The notes under the pieces: generated by a model
Seen by the model: the letters and a program-made list of their open reading frames with translations, nothing else
What the model was told of the DNA's origin: nothing
Databases searched by the model: none
Made by a program: the position numbers and the translations under genes
NCBI GenBank assembly: GCA_910584055.1
Contig: CAJTZS010000001.1
Coordinates: 156,933-220,932 of the forward strand
DNA: 64,000 nt
From: an uncultured Muribaculaceae bacterium
GTDB taxonomy: Bacteria; Bacteroidota; Bacteroidia; Bacteroidales; Muribaculaceae
Reading direction: 5' to 3'
In this document: positions 25,454 to 32,594 of the stretch, in pieces
Numbering within the stretch: position 1 is the stretch's first letter
Layout of the letters: every line of letters starts with the position of its first letter

Positions 25454-25610
25454 TTATACGTTGAGTAATTGCCTCTTCATGCACGCGACGTACCTCCATC
25501 TGATGTCGTTCTTCTTCAGTAAAATCCCCCCGGAGATGTTTCTCCAAGTTACGATGGAAACGAGCGACATCTTCTCTATCCATCGGAGGATTTGGTATTG
25601 AACGTATCAT
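25413..25610 (-). CDS. Small charged protein, possible partner of the GNAT protein
   Basis: The frame runs from 25664, but ATG at 25610 (MIRSIPNPPMDREDVARF) gives a compact 65-residue protein and leaves room for a promoter. It is rich in Arg, Glu and His, predicted helical (HRNLEKHLRGDFTEEERHQMEVRRVHEEAITQRIIEN), and ends GGKNPIFGY. It does not look like the usual ribbon-helix-helix antitoxin and I do not recognise it. Its overlap with the GNAT gene suggests co-translation. On the minus strand TAACTTTA, near 25657-25650, is a near-match to the -7 element. Confidence 0.55.
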   Translation of the reverse strand: MIRSIPNPPMDREDVARFHRNLEKHLRGDFTEEERHQMEVRRVHEEAITQRIIENCGGKNPIFGY

Positions 25611-25735
25611 ATAAATTATATTATATATGGATGCTTTAATTTGTAAAGTTACAACTTTTTCCATTCCGTTGCAAACTTTAGAACAGATAAATTTCTATTC
25701 TTATTATAGAACATCGGTAATTTAGGCAAAGTTTA

Positions 25736-26722
25736 TTAGAATTCGGTGGCGGGTCCTGTGAAGGTCATCTTCACGGGGAGTATGCGGCCTGCGGAATCGA
25801 AGCGGAGTTCGTCGATGCAGGTTACGCGGTCGTTGCCGTCCGTGGCTCCGAGCGGATGGCGGTGGTACACGATGTAGTACCTGCCGGTCTTCGGGGATTG
25901 AATCACGGAGTGATGCCCCGCTCCCGTCCCCACCTCCGGGTCAGACTCTAAGATTGTGCCCACGCGTTCGAACGGCCCGAAAGGGGAGTCCGCGATAGCG
26001 TACGCCACCCGGTAGCTGTCCTTGGTCCAGTCGCCCTCGCTCCACATGAAATAGTATCTGCCGTCCTTCACGAGCATGAACGGCCCTTCGGTGTAATCCT
26101 TTGGAGTCACCTCCCTATACAGCGAGCCGTCGGGGAACGGGACGATGGATTTGAAGTCGTCGGCGAGTCTTACCATGTTGCAGCGCCCCCAACCGCCGTA
26201 ATACATGTAATAGCTTCCGTCCGTGTCCTTGAAAACGAACTGGTCTATGGGCTGCGCCCCGTTCACGATCTCATTGATCAGCGGTCTGCCGAGTAGGTCC
26301 CTGAACGGCCCCTCCGGCCTGTCGCCGACCGCGACCCCGATACCGCCGATTTCGCCCTCGTGGACATCGTTCGCCCCGAAGAAAAGATAGTACTTCCCAT
26401 CCTTTTCAAGCACCGCCGGCGCCCACATCGCGCCCCACGCCCATCTGACCTCACCGGTGCTGATGATGTCCTCATGTTTCGTCCAATGCCTGAGGTCGGT
26501 AGTAGAGAAGCAGTCCATCGCTGTCTGTTCCTTGAAAGGGAGGCTTCTCGTCGGGTACACGAACACCGTGTCGCCATACACGATTCCCTCGGGGTCGGCA
26601 TAAGCACCGGGGAAACAGGGGTTTCCACAACTTATGAATTCAGAATTTGAAGAGACTGTCTCGGCACAAAGTGCAAAACATGTTATGGTCAAGTTGAATA
26701 AGGAAATCAGTATTTTTTTCAT
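25736..26722 (-). CDS. Family 43 glycoside hydrolase, exported
   Basis: GH43 enzymes are inverting arabinofuranosidases, xylosidases or galactosidases with a five-bladed propeller. The signal peptide is MKKILISLFNLTITCFALCA. The catalytic triad candidates are Asp43 in AYADPEG (base), Asp160 in QPIDQFVFKD (pKa modulator) and Glu212 in DYTEGPFML (acid). TGAGHHSVIQSPKTGRYYIVYH near residue 280 is the common GH43 metal-His region. The gene is very GC-rich (26281-26340 is 45/60 G+C), unlike its neighbours, which suggests a separate origin. Specificity cannot be told from sequence. Confidence 0.88.
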   Translation of the reverse strand: MKKILISLFNLTITCFALCAETVSSNSEFISCGNPCFPGAYADPEGIVYGDTVFVYPTRSLPFKEQTAMDCFSTTDLRHWTKHEDIISTGEVRWAWGAMWAPAVLEKDGKYYLFFGANDVHEGEIGGIGVAVGDRPEGPFRDLLGRPLINEIVNGAQPIDQFVFKDTDGSYYMYYGGWGRCNMVRLADDFKSIVPFPDGSLYREVTPKDYTEGPFMLVKDGRYYFMWSEGDWTKDSYRVAYAIADSPFGPFERVGTILESDPEVGTGAGHHSVIQSPKTGRYYIVYHRHPLGATDGNDRVTCIDELRFDSAGRILPVKMTFTGPATEF

Positions 26723-26751
26723 GATGTTTAGAAGTTGTTAAAAAAAATGTG

Positions 26752-26795
26752 GAATTGGTGAGCTGCCGTTGCGAGCAACCATAGCTCACCAATTC
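26752..26795. repeat. Inverted repeat upstream of the GH43 gene
   Basis: Perfect 13-base arms GAATTGGTGAGCT (26752-26764) and AGCTCACCAATTC (26783-26795), with an inner GTTG-CGAG-CAAC hairpin in the loop. It sits 29 bases before the GH43 start, so it could be an operator, attenuator or remnant of a small element. Confidence 0.65.
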
Positions 26796-26877
26796 ACTCT
26801 AAAACAAATTTTTACCTAAATTTTCCTACCTGTTTTGGTATGTAGGCCGCCTTAAGCCGGGAATAGTTACTTGTTAC

Positions 26878-26983
26878 CTTCTATTTATAGTGGGGCAAAA
26901 CATAGATGGTTTTCTAAACACCCTAAAAAATATAATATCGGGATTAGAAATTCTTTTTCGGTTTGCCCCTCTATAAATAGAAG
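26878..26983. repeat. 106-base element bounded by 22-base inverted repeats
   Basis: The ends (26878-26899 and 26962-26983) are inverted repeats matching at 21 of 22 bases, CTTCTATTTATAGTGGGGC type. The inside is AT-rich with no gene. It occupies the intergenic region between the divergent GH43 and 27035 genes (312 bases in all), together with the inverted repeat at 26752 and the hairpin at 26984. Confidence 0.7.
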
Positions 26984-27005
26984 CGAAGTCGTTTAAGCGA
27001 CTTCG
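26984..27005. promoter_or_regulatory. Hairpin in the leader of the 27035 gene
   Basis: Perfect 8-base stem CGAAGTCG/CGACTTCG (26984-26991 with 26998-27005) and a TTTAAG loop, 29 bases before the ATG at 27035. It directly abuts the preceding inverted-repeat element. Probably part of the 5' leader. Confidence 0.55.
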
Positions 27006-27034
27006 TTAGAAGTAACCAACCAAAATTATTTATC

Positions 27035-27949
27035 ATGAAGAAATTTTTATCTTTATTTGTTGGAGCCATTGTCGGCATGTCTGCCTCGGCTCAAGTCACT
27101 ACTCTTTACATTGCCGGTGCGCCTGAAACAACAATCAACGGGCATACCCTCAGTTGGGATCTTTCAACCCCGTTGGAAGTTGAAGCCAAGGACGGGTACT
27201 TTACACTCGATTGTCAGAACGTCATACAATATGGCTTTGCTATCTCCGACATGAAGACAACAGATTGGGGCGAATGGGCGGCCCATCGTTATGCCCCGTC
27301 AGCTGAGTTTACTAAAGCCGATTTAGGTAAGGCTGTTCACCTCTACGGCCCCGGCACGGAAGATTTCAAACCGCTTTGGCCCGGCGACTGGAAACTTGTG
27401 ATATCCCAGGACCTCTCTACCGTTACCGTCACAACTACAACACAGGAAGTATTGGCAACATACTATCTTGCCGGCAGTTTTAATGGATGGAAAGTAGAAG
27501 ACAAATATAAATTTGAACCTGAAACAGGCGTTGACAATGTTTATTGGCTTGACATTACCTCTCCAATTTCCTCGGAGTCTCCAAATATCCTGAGAAATGG
27601 AAAATGGGACGAATGGTGGGGGTCAAATGCTGCTCCGGTGACATTAGATCAGAAAGAAGAATGGTTGTGGCAGTCCAATCCTCAAGGTAAAGTCTTTGTT
27701 GACTACACCGGTTCAATCCGTCTTGAACTTCCTGATGCAATCACAACCGGATGTTCAATTTATATGACATGCTACTCTACAATTCGTCAACACGTAAGCG
27801 ATACTGAATCCGGCGTTAGCGAGAATCTTATTATCGAGAACACTCCTGCCGAGTATTATAATCTCCAAGGTGTGAAAATCACTAATCCCAAGAATGGCAT
27901 TTATATCGTGCGTCGTGGCAATAAGGTAACTAAGGAGATTATACGCTGA
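27035..27949 (+). CDS. Secreted beta-sandwich protein with C-terminal sorting-like tail
   Basis: Signal peptide MKKFLSLFVGAIVGMSASAQ, then two repeated beta domains: one near residues 20-135, one near 140-255 (YYLAGSFNGWKVEDKYKFEP resembles carbohydrate-binding or SusE/F-type modules). The end AEYYNLQGVKITNPKNGIYIVRRGNKVTKEIIR closely matches the tail of the protein at 58037-58939. It is the kind of C-terminal domain that resembles type IX secretion sorting tails in Bacteroidetes. It may bind glycans at the surface. A strong terminator follows. No enzyme motif is visible. Confidence 0.7.
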   Translation: MKKFLSLFVGAIVGMSASAQVTTLYIAGAPETTINGHTLSWDLSTPLEVEAKDGYFTLDCQNVIQYGFAISDMKTTDWGEWAAHRYAPSAEFTKADLGKAVHLYGPGTEDFKPLWPGDWKLVISQDLSTVTVTTTTQEVLATYYLAGSFNGWKVEDKYKFEPETGVDNVYWLDITSPISSESPNILRNGKWDEWWGSNAAPVTLDQKEEWLWQSNPQGKVFVDYTGSIRLELPDAITTGCSIYMTCYSTIRQHVSDTESGVSENLIIENTPAEYYNLQGVKITNPKNGIYIVRRGNKVTKEIIR

Positions 27950-27970
27950 TTATTAACTATCTAAGCTTGC

Positions 27971-28003
27971 AGGCTGTGTCATATTAATATTATGACACAG
28001 CCT
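27971..28003 (+). terminator. Rho-independent terminator after the 27035 gene
   Basis: Perfect 13-base stem AGGCTGTGTCATA/TATGACACAGCCT (27971-27983 with 27991-28003), 7-base loop, then ATTTGT. Begins 21 bases after the stop codon. Confidence 0.85.
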
Positions 28004-28029
28004 ATTTGTCGCTAAAAACTCTAAAATTC

Positions 28030-28068
28030 ATGAATAGAAAAGAATTTCTGTCGGCATTGGCCGTTTAA
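28030..28068 (+). pseudogene. Remnant duplicate of the phosphoesterase gene start
   Basis: An ATG opens twelve codons (MNRKEFLSALAV) then stops. The bases around it align with the true start of the gene at 28197 (MSRRKYISVLTV), including the ATTCATGA before the start codon. This looks like the broken front end of a paralogous gene, followed by a REP-like palindrome at 28116. Confidence 0.5.
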
Positions 28069-28115
28069 AACTTAGGGGAGAGTATTGGAGAGCTCTATTA
28101 ATTGCGTCTCAAATT

Positions 28116-28139
28116 GTAGGGATGCACCATGGTGCATCC
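28116..28139 (+). repeat. Single REP-like palindrome
   Basis: GTAG (28116-28119) followed by the perfect palindrome GGATGCACCATGGTGCATCC (28120-28139). Arms are identical to the left member of the pair at 7444-7467; only the two central bases differ (AT instead of CC). Confidence 0.75.
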
Positions 28140-28196
28140 TTCAATACCCTCCTTTCTGTCGTTACAAGCTCTAAACCATTTGTAAAATATAGATTC

Positions 28197-29327
28197 ATGA
28201 GTAGAAGAAAATATATCTCGGTATTGACTGTTTCATTGCTTTGGTTGTGGTTATTGGGTATTCCTTGCGTCGCTTTTGCAAAGGAGATTTCTAAGAATCC
28301 TCGCAAATATTCGGTTGTGATGCTGGGCGATACTCATTTCGACACCGAACCCGATAGCGTATATCATTCTTTTTATAATGAACCGGTGGAATGGCTAAAC
28401 AGGGTGCAGCGTGCAGAGTTTGCCCGTAATGGGGAGATGTGGCGTGAAAGATGCCCAAAACTCTTGAATCGTTGTGCTGAACTTGTAGATAAGAATACTG
28501 TTATGGCCTTTCAAGTGGGAGATCTCATTCAGGGGGACTGCGGTAAAGGAGAAGTACATCAGAAAATGTTGAACGACGTGATGGATGCTTTCAAGCGGAA
28601 ATTCAACGGATTGCCATTTGTGACGGTTGTCGGCAACCATGACATACGCGGGGTGGATGCCGAGAAAGCCTATCATGAGTATATGCCTAAGCGTATGTCG
28701 CAGGAGCTCGGTAAGGATATTCAGAAGACAACATTCTATTTTACAATAGGTCCGGATGCGTTTTTAGTGCTTGACTTCAACTGCCCGGATGATGCTGAAA
28801 TCGAAAAGATGCTGCATGAGACCGAGGATGCAAGGCATACATTTATAATTACCCACGGTCCTGTATTCCCTATGGACGATCCGAGTTGTAGGTGGTTCTT
28901 CCATGGCGACTGGAATGACACACAAACAAGAAGACATTTCAGGGAAGAATTTGCAAAACGCAATGCGATTGTTCTTTGCGGGCACTCCCATTGTACCACG
29001 TTAACCGAATGGAAAGGGGATGGCGGTATCATAACCCAAATGGAAATGAACAGTGTATGGTCGAATGAGGAGAGTGGCGTATATAGTATCATTACTGATG
29101 ATCCTGCCGAGTATGGAATGGGAAGGATGAGTATGACGACGAATCCCGATGGCTCACCGATAAAGGATGAAAGCGCCTTGTTTGAGGAGTACCGGTCCGG
29201 ACTTGTGCGATACGTCCATTCCACCACCCCCGGATCCTTTAAACTTAACGTAGGCCCAAGATACGTTACTATCGATTTCTACGCCGGGGATTCACATGCC
29301 AAGACCCGCACGTTCAAATTAAGATAG
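28197..29327 (+). CDS. Exported metallophosphoesterase
   Basis: A calcineurin-like phosphoesterase. All metal-binding motifs are present in order: VVMLGDTHFD, FQVGDLIQGD, TVVGNHDIRG, FIITHGPVF and VLCGHSHCT. ATG at 28197 begins a signal peptide (MSRRKYISVLTVSLLWLWLLGIPCVAFA). The frame opens earlier at 28122, but that extension would run out of the REP-like palindrome and is not credible. 376 residues. The substrate is unknown. Its start resembles a truncated paralogue just upstream. The C-terminal 60 residues form a beta extension (YVHSTTPGSFKLNVGPRYVTIDFYAG). Confidence 0.85.
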   Translation: MSRRKYISVLTVSLLWLWLLGIPCVAFAKEISKNPRKYSVVMLGDTHFDTEPDSVYHSFYNEPVEWLNRVQRAEFARNGEMWRERCPKLLNRCAELVDKNTVMAFQVGDLIQGDCGKGEVHQKMLNDVMDAFKRKFNGLPFVTVVGNHDIRGVDAEKAYHEYMPKRMSQELGKDIQKTTFYFTIGPDAFLVLDFNCPDDAEIEKMLHETEDARHTFIITHGPVFPMDDPSCRWFFHGDWNDTQTRRHFREEFAKRNAIVLCGHSHCTTLTEWKGDGGIITQMEMNSVWSNEESGVYSIITDDPAEYGMGRMSMTTNPDGSPIKDESALFEEYRSGLVRYVHSTTPGSFKLNVGPRYVTIDFYAGDSHAKTRTFKLR

Positions 29328-29351
29328 TATGACACATTTCCTCCGCTGCCG

Positions 29352-29396
29352 TTCTAATCACAAGAAATGCGATAAACTGCATTTCTGCGATTAGAA
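29352..29396. terminator. Imperfect hairpin after the phosphoesterase gene
   Basis: Two stacked stems, TTCTAATC/GATTAGAA and GAAATGC/GCATTTC, separated by a small asymmetric internal loop and closed by an 8-base loop. No clear T run follows, so it may be a processing or stability hairpin rather than a terminator. The rest of the 277-base gap to 29604 shows only the repeat at 29575. Confidence 0.45.
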
Positions 29397-29574
29397 TATT
29401 CTGCGTCTGTGCAATCACCGGTTTCCGATGGGCATAATATAAAGAATGTAGTGATTCGCATTCATACATGACCATTACATGAAAAACGCATTGAATCATC
29501 TCTGCTAATTACAAGATATTCAATAGTATATAATATAAAACAAAACTTACAGGGGTGTAGGCTTGGCTTAATTA

Positions 29575-29604
29575 TTACATGAAGTTACATGAAATTACAT
29601 GAAA
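29575..29604. repeat. Three tandem TTACATGAA(A/G) units
   Basis: TTACATGAAG, TTACATGAAA, TTACATGAAA in tandem, ending exactly at the base before the stop codon of the minus-strand gene at 29605. A further ATTACATGAAA lies about 100 bases earlier (near 29475). Confidence 0.7.
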
Positions 29605-31053
29605 TCAGCCCCAATTGGGGATGTAACCTATATCACGCCGGTTGGTGCCCTCTGGAGTGCCAACCTTAATCAAACCACGATTAAGAGCCTCTTTAATTAC
29701 CACCGATATCATTGGGTAGTTTTTCTCGGCTAACCCAAATCGTTCACGCAATGATTTGTTGGTCAACATCTCATTGCTCAAGTATTTAAGACAGGCGTGT
29801 TGATAGCAGGCCTGTATCTTTTCCTCTTTGGATGTGTCCGACCAGCTTTTATAAGCGGAAATTATGACCGTGGTTCGAGTCTCGGATACTCTGATTTTGA
29901 TGGGTGGAAGTTGATAACGTTCAATGGCTGAGATCGCTTTATCCAACCCGCTACCTTTTTCTTCACAAAACCCCATCCTCCTCATTATATCAGCCAATGA
30001 TTCATTTCGAGATTGATACTCGTCTATGAAGCGGTCTGTGCTTATAAGAGGTTGTCCAGGCGAAGATATTTCTATACGGTCTGTGTAAATTTCAATCATA
30101 GGGAAACCCATAATGCAAAAATCCTGATGGATTATCATATTGGCGGCTATCTCACGGATAGCTATCTCGGGATACATCCTTACATCTTCTCGGAGAGCGC
30201 GACCGATTTCTTCGTTAGCAGGCAACTGACCGTTAACCCAATCGACCATATTGGGAAAGCAAACGGCATATCCTTGTTCGAAGGCCTGCTCACGAATAGT
30301 ATCAACCTTATTTTTACCCTTGTAGACTACAACCCTGATTGACTTTCTGCTCAAGCCTTTTATCTGGCGAAGGTCTTTTGCCAAAAGGATTGCACCAAGT
30401 TCGGTTACTGCATATCCTAAATCTGTTCTTGAGATGATTTTTGAAGATATGAATTTCTCTATAATCCCATCAGTAGTCTGAGGCAAAGGGAGATTGAGCC
30501 TGTCAAAGAAAGTTTCGGCGCTCAATAAACCGATAACTTCATTTGCCGAAAGGCCGTCCATCAAGAGTGCCCTTTCAATAGGCAGAGCGTTCACTCTACT
30601 CCATATTTTGGCCTCTTTGTCTGGATACAAACTTAGTTCCTTAGTCAAAGAGCATATACGGACATAAGCCTTATGAAAGAATGTTACCGGTCGGTTTGTT
30701 GCTGCCGGGATGATATAACAGCTTAAATGTTTGCCTTTGTAATCAAACTCATAGGTCTGAACATCTATACGTGGATTTAGGCGATTGACCAACCACATTT
30801 CCAATTCTTCATTTCCTTTTTTATGGCTCTTGGCCTTGAAGGTAGTTCCAATTACATCGTGTGTGCTATCTTCAATGCCAAACACAAGATAGCCGAACGG
30901 TCTATCCATAATAGCCGCACTGTTAGAAAGGGCAGAAATCCTTTCACCAATTTCTTCGCAAGAATGAAAATTATGTTTAAATTCGACCCATTCCGTTTCA
31001 TGTGGCAGGGATACCAGTACGGCAATGAGTTTTTCCAATTCAACTTGTTCCAT
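29605..31053 (-). CDS. AlbA_2 (Schlafen-type) domain putative regulator, second copy
   Basis: Same architecture as the product of 8761-10140 but divergent in sequence. The AlbA_2 domain lies in the N-terminal 160 residues (ETEWVEFKHNFHSCEEIGERISALSNSAAI; GYLVFGIEDSTHDVIG). The RecG-like ATPase-type part follows (EIAIREIAANMIIHQDFCIMGFPMIEIYTDRIEISSPG; MRRMGFCEEKGSGLDKAI), then a winged-helix-like end (LKYLSNEMLTNKSLRERFGLAEKNYPMISVVIKEALNRGLI). 482 residues. An exact -7 element is only five bases upstream of the ATG, suggesting a nearly leaderless message. Targets unknown. Confidence 0.8.
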   Translation of the reverse strand: MEQVELEKLIAVLVSLPHETEWVEFKHNFHSCEEIGERISALSNSAAIMDRPFGYLVFGIEDSTHDVIGTTFKAKSHKKGNEELEMWLVNRLNPRIDVQTYEFDYKGKHLSCYIIPAATNRPVTFFHKAYVRICSLTKELSLYPDKEAKIWSRVNALPIERALLMDGLSANEVIGLLSAETFFDRLNLPLPQTTDGIIEKFISSKIISRTDLGYAVTELGAILLAKDLRQIKGLSRKSIRVVVYKGKNKVDTIREQAFEQGYAVCFPNMVDWVNGQLPANEEIGRALREDVRMYPEIAIREIAANMIIHQDFCIMGFPMIEIYTDRIEISSPGQPLISTDRFIDEYQSRNESLADIMRRMGFCEEKGSGLDKAISAIERYQLPPIKIRVSETRTTVIISAYKSWSDTSKEEKIQACYQHACLKYLSNEMLTNKSLRERFGLAEKNYPMISVVIKEALNRGLIKVGTPEGTNRRDIGYIPNWG

Positions 31054-31057
31054 AATG

Positions 31058-31065
31058 CAAAGTTA
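31058..31065 (-). promoter_or_regulatory. -7 element almost touching the AlbA_2 start codon
   Basis: TAACTTTG on the minus strand (31065-31058) matches TAnnTTTG; the ATG starts at 31053. Transcription would begin at or within a few bases of the start codon. A -33 TTTG is not clear. Confidence 0.55.
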
Positions 31066-31084
31066 CAAAATTTTATGGCCATAT

Positions 31085-31116
31085 AAAAGCCTCAGCTTGG
31101 GAAAGTTGAGGCTTTT
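31085..31116. terminator. Hairpin between the AlbA_2 gene and the acetylesterase gene
   Basis: AAAAGCCTCA/TGAGGCTTTT (31085-31094 with 31107-31116), extended inside by CTT/AAG, with A and T runs on both sides. It can terminate the minus-strand acetylesterase message that ends at 31156; note that it overlaps the expected -33 region of the AlbA_2 gene. Confidence 0.8.
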
Positions 31117-31155
31117 GCTTTAGTTTTTTAGAGGAAGTTATGCAACAATCTCTAA

Positions 31156-32589
31156 TCACCAGTTGTCAGAGCGGAAAGGGCTTGCCGGTACTCCAAAGCA
31201 ACTGAAAAGGGTCGGTTCGCTATAGTTCTTTATTGCGTAGCGCACTGCTACGGGTTTGGACACCTTATCTGATCTCACCCTTATCACCTTGCAGTCGTTT
31301 TCATCGACTCTTGCTGTCGCCGGATAGAACACTTTATCTTCCCCCGCGAGTTCGAAGCCGGGAATGTCTGTGAAAATCGGAGACATGCCGTTCGCACCGA
31401 CGCTGAAAGTTACTTTGGCCATACCGTCTTCAAAGCTGAAGGACTCGGCAATCGGGGTGCAGGCATCGACCGTGTTATAGCCATAGTCGCGAACCAAGGC
31501 GATGTTGGCAAGTCGGTTGGCCGTTGTCTCTTTATCCGACGGATGGATACAGTTCAACTCTCCCGTGTCAATGGTTGCGGCCATCGCGCTATTGGGAATT
31601 TCCCTTTGGTTTTGCGCTTGCATCCACATGAAATAGCCGCTCTCAGGAGCACTGGGGTTTCCATACGAGTAAGGTGCTATCTGTGTGTAATAGAACGGTA
31701 AATCCGCATTCCCATTTTCTTCACGCAGCATTCTCACAAACGCCGGTTGCAACCGGGAATATTGTTCCCAACGGTCGCGGTTGTTTTCTCCCTGATACCA
31801 TATGAAACCTCGAATGGTGAATGGTAGCACGGGATGCAACATGCCGTTATATAAGGATGCAGGAGCCGTGTGGTTGTTTTCCTTCGGCCATTGCCGGGTA
31901 GTGTATGCGCTCATGTCTATCTCTCCGGCAAAATCTTGTTCCAGCACATCTTTGCTCATCCATCCCTCGATTGCGGTTCCTCCCCAGGATGCATTGATTA
32001 CGCCTACCGGTACTTTCAACACGTCATTAAGCCTTTTTGCAAAAAAATATGCAACCGCACTTGCCCGGGCAACACCCTCGGCATCATTAATATTCCAGAT
32101 AGCTTCGCAACGTTCTTGTTTCTCAAAAGATTTAGTGCGTTTCACATAACAATGGCGAATAGGCACATCAGAGTTAGCAAGTATAATGGTTTCGGTTGCG
32201 TTCTTAACAGGTTGTCCCGGCCAACCAATGATTGGCATCTCCATATTGCTCTGTCCTGAACATAACCACACCTCGCCTATAAGGATGTTTCTTAACGTTA
32301 CTGTGGATTCGCCGTCTCGGAAAGTGATTGTCTGCCCTTCAAACGAAGCACCGGGGGTGGGGATGTAAATCGACCAGTTTCCCTTGGAGTCAGCCTTTGT
32401 TTTTTGACTGTCCTTATTCCACGAGACTTTCACTTCCACTGTTGCACCGGGTTTGCTCCATCCCCACAATCGGGCGTCTGCATGTTGCTGAAGCACCATA
32501 TTGTCTCCAATCACCTCCGGGATCTCCACAGCTTCTGCCGTCATTACTGCAAGCGCAGCAATGACGGCAGTATTTATCAGTCGTTTCAT
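31156..32589 (-). CDS. Sialate O-acetylesterase-type SGNH hydrolase, exported
   Basis: Removes O-acetyl groups from glycans. The signal peptide is MKRLINTAVIAALAVMTAEA. The nucleophile motif is LCSGQSNMEMP (Ser114), with VGVINASWGGTAIEGWMS (oxyanion region), FIWYQGENN and CIHPSDKETTANRLA (catalytic Asp/His end) as in the family. Beta strands at both ends. 477 residues, normal. It starts five bases after the GH97 stop, so the two enzymes are co-expressed, probably on an acetylated alpha-linked substrate. Confidence 0.92.
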   Translation of the reverse strand: MKRLINTAVIAALAVMTAEAVEIPEVIGDNMVLQQHADARLWGWSKPGATVEVKVSWNKDSQKTKADSKGNWSIYIPTPGASFEGQTITFRDGESTVTLRNILIGEVWLCSGQSNMEMPIIGWPGQPVKNATETIILANSDVPIRHCYVKRTKSFEKQERCEAIWNINDAEGVARASAVAYFFAKRLNDVLKVPVGVINASWGGTAIEGWMSKDVLEQDFAGEIDMSAYTTRQWPKENNHTAPASLYNGMLHPVLPFTIRGFIWYQGENNRDRWEQYSRLQPAFVRMLREENGNADLPFYYTQIAPYSYGNPSAPESGYFMWMQAQNQREIPNSAMAATIDTGELNCIHPSDKETTANRLANIALVRDYGYNTVDACTPIAESFSFEDGMAKVTFSVGANGMSPIFTDIPGFELAGEDKVFYPATARVDENDCKVIRVRSDKVSKPVAVRYAIKNYSEPTLFSCFGVPASPFRSDNW

Positions 32590-32594
32590 GTAAT

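Noticed and set aside
28122..28196. Upstream extension of the phosphoesterase gene
   Set aside because: It begins inside a REP-like palindrome and would place extra residues before a normal signal peptide.
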